A stretch of 64,000 nt of DNA. Source: Pardosa pseudoannulata. Its lineage: Eukaryota > Arthropoda > Arachnida > Araneae > Lycosidae. The first letter of the stretch is position 1. Every line of letters starts with the position of its first letter. Shown here one piece after another: positions 62,419-64,000 of the stretch. The translations under genes and the position numbers were made by a program. The notes beneath the pieces are model-generated. The model was not told the origin of the DNA and searched no databases. It saw only the letters and a program-made list of their open reading frames with translations. The stretch lies in the NCBI GenBank assembly GCA_032207245.1, contig CM063499.1:78455224-78519223 (forward strand). The letters are read 5' to 3'.

Positions 62419-63803
62419 GGTAGATTCCAAATTCCGGGGGCCCCGCCGCCATGTTTTTGGCTCTATTTTTGTACAAGTGATCGCCAAATTGTCGCCAAGT
62501 GATGTTTACAATTTGTGTATTAAGTTTATACCCAATTTCAAAGCATATTTTGAACAATAAAGTTTTGAAATTTTGTTAAGATGAATACAAATTTAAATTT
62601 GAGTTTTTAATGTATTTAAAGGTCCTTTTGTACTGTTTATTGAACTAAACATTGCGGAATTTTTGCAATAAGTGCAAATTAAGCAAAATATAAGCATTAG
62701 TTGGTTATATTTAGGTAATTATGCTTATAAAATATTTAGTTACATTTATAAAATACGGTTGCTATTTAATGAAATTATTTTAAAACTATCAAAAGATTAG
62801 AAAATAATAAAGTACGGTACAAATTGCTTTTAGATATTATTAACTTAAAATGGAAATAAACAACGGAGCAAATGTTTTAAATAAATAATAAATGTTTAGC
62901 CTAAAATTCTGAAAAAAGTGAGGGAGTGAAATGATTTTTTTTATCTAAGTGAGGTAAAGCTCCCCTTGATCTTCCGTAACAATAACGGTAGACGGTCGTA
63001 ATAAAATTACTTTTATTACTTAGCTTATCACTTTTAACAACGTAATACACTATAAAATAATATAGCTTAAAAATATTTCTTCTTCATTTTGTATTAAATT
63101 AAGACACAATTTTGAATAAAGTTCAAAAAGCAGTAAATAAAAAAAAATATAAGTGTAAAAAATATAACATCACTTGTTACCCTTCGAAAATTAAGCATAA
63201 AATATAAAATAAATAAAGCGCTAACCTAATTTAAGTATCTTGAGTTGTTGGTGGATATACATGTTTGATCTGATTTAAACAAATCCCGAAAAGCATCCTG
63301 CGGATTTTCTTTCATTTTCCACCACATAAATTCACAAAGGTACGAATCAAATTGATTTTCACACTTGTGAACTGTGCGGAGGGATCTCTTAATTGTGCTC
63401 CACAAGCCCTCAATTGTATTGGTGTGAGCTCCAGTATTAAATTAAAAAAACGAAAAAAAAAAATACCACAAGAGCTCAAGCAAAATGGACAAACCTCCAG
63501 AGCACAGCCGAAATGGACAAAGACTTGAAATGGACGCTAGAAAATCCAAATTCAGCGGTCTTGGAGTATTGTTAGTTACGGGAACCAATAAGGGTCAGAT
63601 ATTCAAATCACGTGTCATTTCCCTCAATACTCTAAAATAAAGGAGCTGATTGACACCCCCACCTTTTTTAGGGGGTGGTGGAAGTGTCCGAAAAGAAGAG
63701 CAAGGTTTGCCAGGAAATAGGGTTCTAGAATTTGGCGATATCTCCCACGCTTGTCGTCCCCACTGAACTGGGTTCCGGGGGCCCCGTAAACTTGGAAACG
63801 GCC
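62419..63803 (-). mobile_element. Merlin-type DNA transposon, copy 2
   Basis: Same ends and the same 8-bp duplication GTATTTTC (62411-62418, 63804-63811) as copy 1, so it is a duplicate of one insertion. A minus-strand frame at 63595-63813 crosses its end and is not a gene. Confidence 0.82.
63231..63445 (-). pseudogene. Merlin transposase C-terminal fragment, frameshifted copy
   Basis: Matches 60823-61035 but has an added base in the AAACAAATCC stretch and a three-base loss near 63350, so the reading frame is broken. Clearly a pseudogene. Confidence 0.75.
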
Positions 63804-64000
63804 GTATTTTCATTTGGAAGTTACTTTATATGAAACTCTTAAAGATTTAGCATAATCCTTTTTCACACATATATGCTTTACTGACAGCGCAGTTCAGAAA
63901 GTGCCCTTTTTGATAAAGTGTAACCTGTCCCTTTAAAAAAAATGCTGAACACTAGATTAGTGTATTATTATTTTGAAACAACTAGTTGACCTTTTCTTGG

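Larger units (their letters stand above)
61711..63848. repeat. segmental duplication, copy 2
   Basis: Second copy of 59300-61445 in the same orientation. Right boundary at AAAGATTTA (63848), after which the sequences differ. Confidence 0.9.

Noticed and set aside
63595..63813. 72-codon minus-strand frame with a proline run
   Set aside because: Crosses the Merlin element's end into its target duplication and is broken in the sister copy.

Overview
The window looks like an intron-rich, AT-rich animal nuclear locus, most likely from an arthropod and possibly a spider or other chelicerate. The reasons are very large AT-rich introns, GT-AG exons, tRNA-derived SINEs and a dense load of short DNA transposons. 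The sequence alone does not fix the taxon.

One protein-coding gene is clear, on the + strand. It is a member of the d4/DPF family (DPF2/Requiem/ubi-d4 type), the double-PHD-finger subunit of BAF-type SWI/SNF chromatin-remodelling complexes. Eight consecutive coding exons (5476-42809) run in matching splice phase: acidic linker, basic NLS-like stretch, one C2H2 finger, proline-rich linker, PHD1, PHD2 and stop. The amino-terminal Requiem_N exons are not in the window, so the 5' end of the gene lies beyond the left edge. A ninth, in-frame 51-nt candidate cassette exon sits at 9948-9998. Poly(A) signals begin about 215 bp after the stop. No second host gene was found in 43-64 kb.

Everything else is repeat biology. 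0-5.2 kb: three nested layers (a Tigger element carrying a CENP-B-type HTH relic, a piggyBac-like element, a hAT MITE). 5.2-42.8 kb: the DPF gene, whose introns hold at least four families of short CAGG...CCTG elements with 5-6 bp target duplications, 8-bp-TSD hAT elements, SINEs and two intronic tandem arrays (about 174 bp x3 and 76 bp x4). 43-53 kb: possible 3' UTR and flank with a piggyBac-like MITE and a Tigger element that contains a SINE. 53.5-56 kb: a piggyBac-like MITE and a two-unit tandem duplication interrupted by another CAGG element with helically phased repeats. 57-64 kb: a piggyBac-like element, an internally deleted IS630/Tc1/mariner-type element, and a roughly 2.1 kb segmental duplication carrying two copies of one Merlin (IS1595/ISXO2-like) insertion.

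Many insertions are dated relative to each other by nesting, and several have a paralogous empty site in the same window, so target-site duplications can be read directly. The strongest candidate for something under-described is the set of different CAGG...CCTG families that share 5-6 bp AT-rich target duplications and carry family-specific short motifs repeated in the same orientation near both ends.
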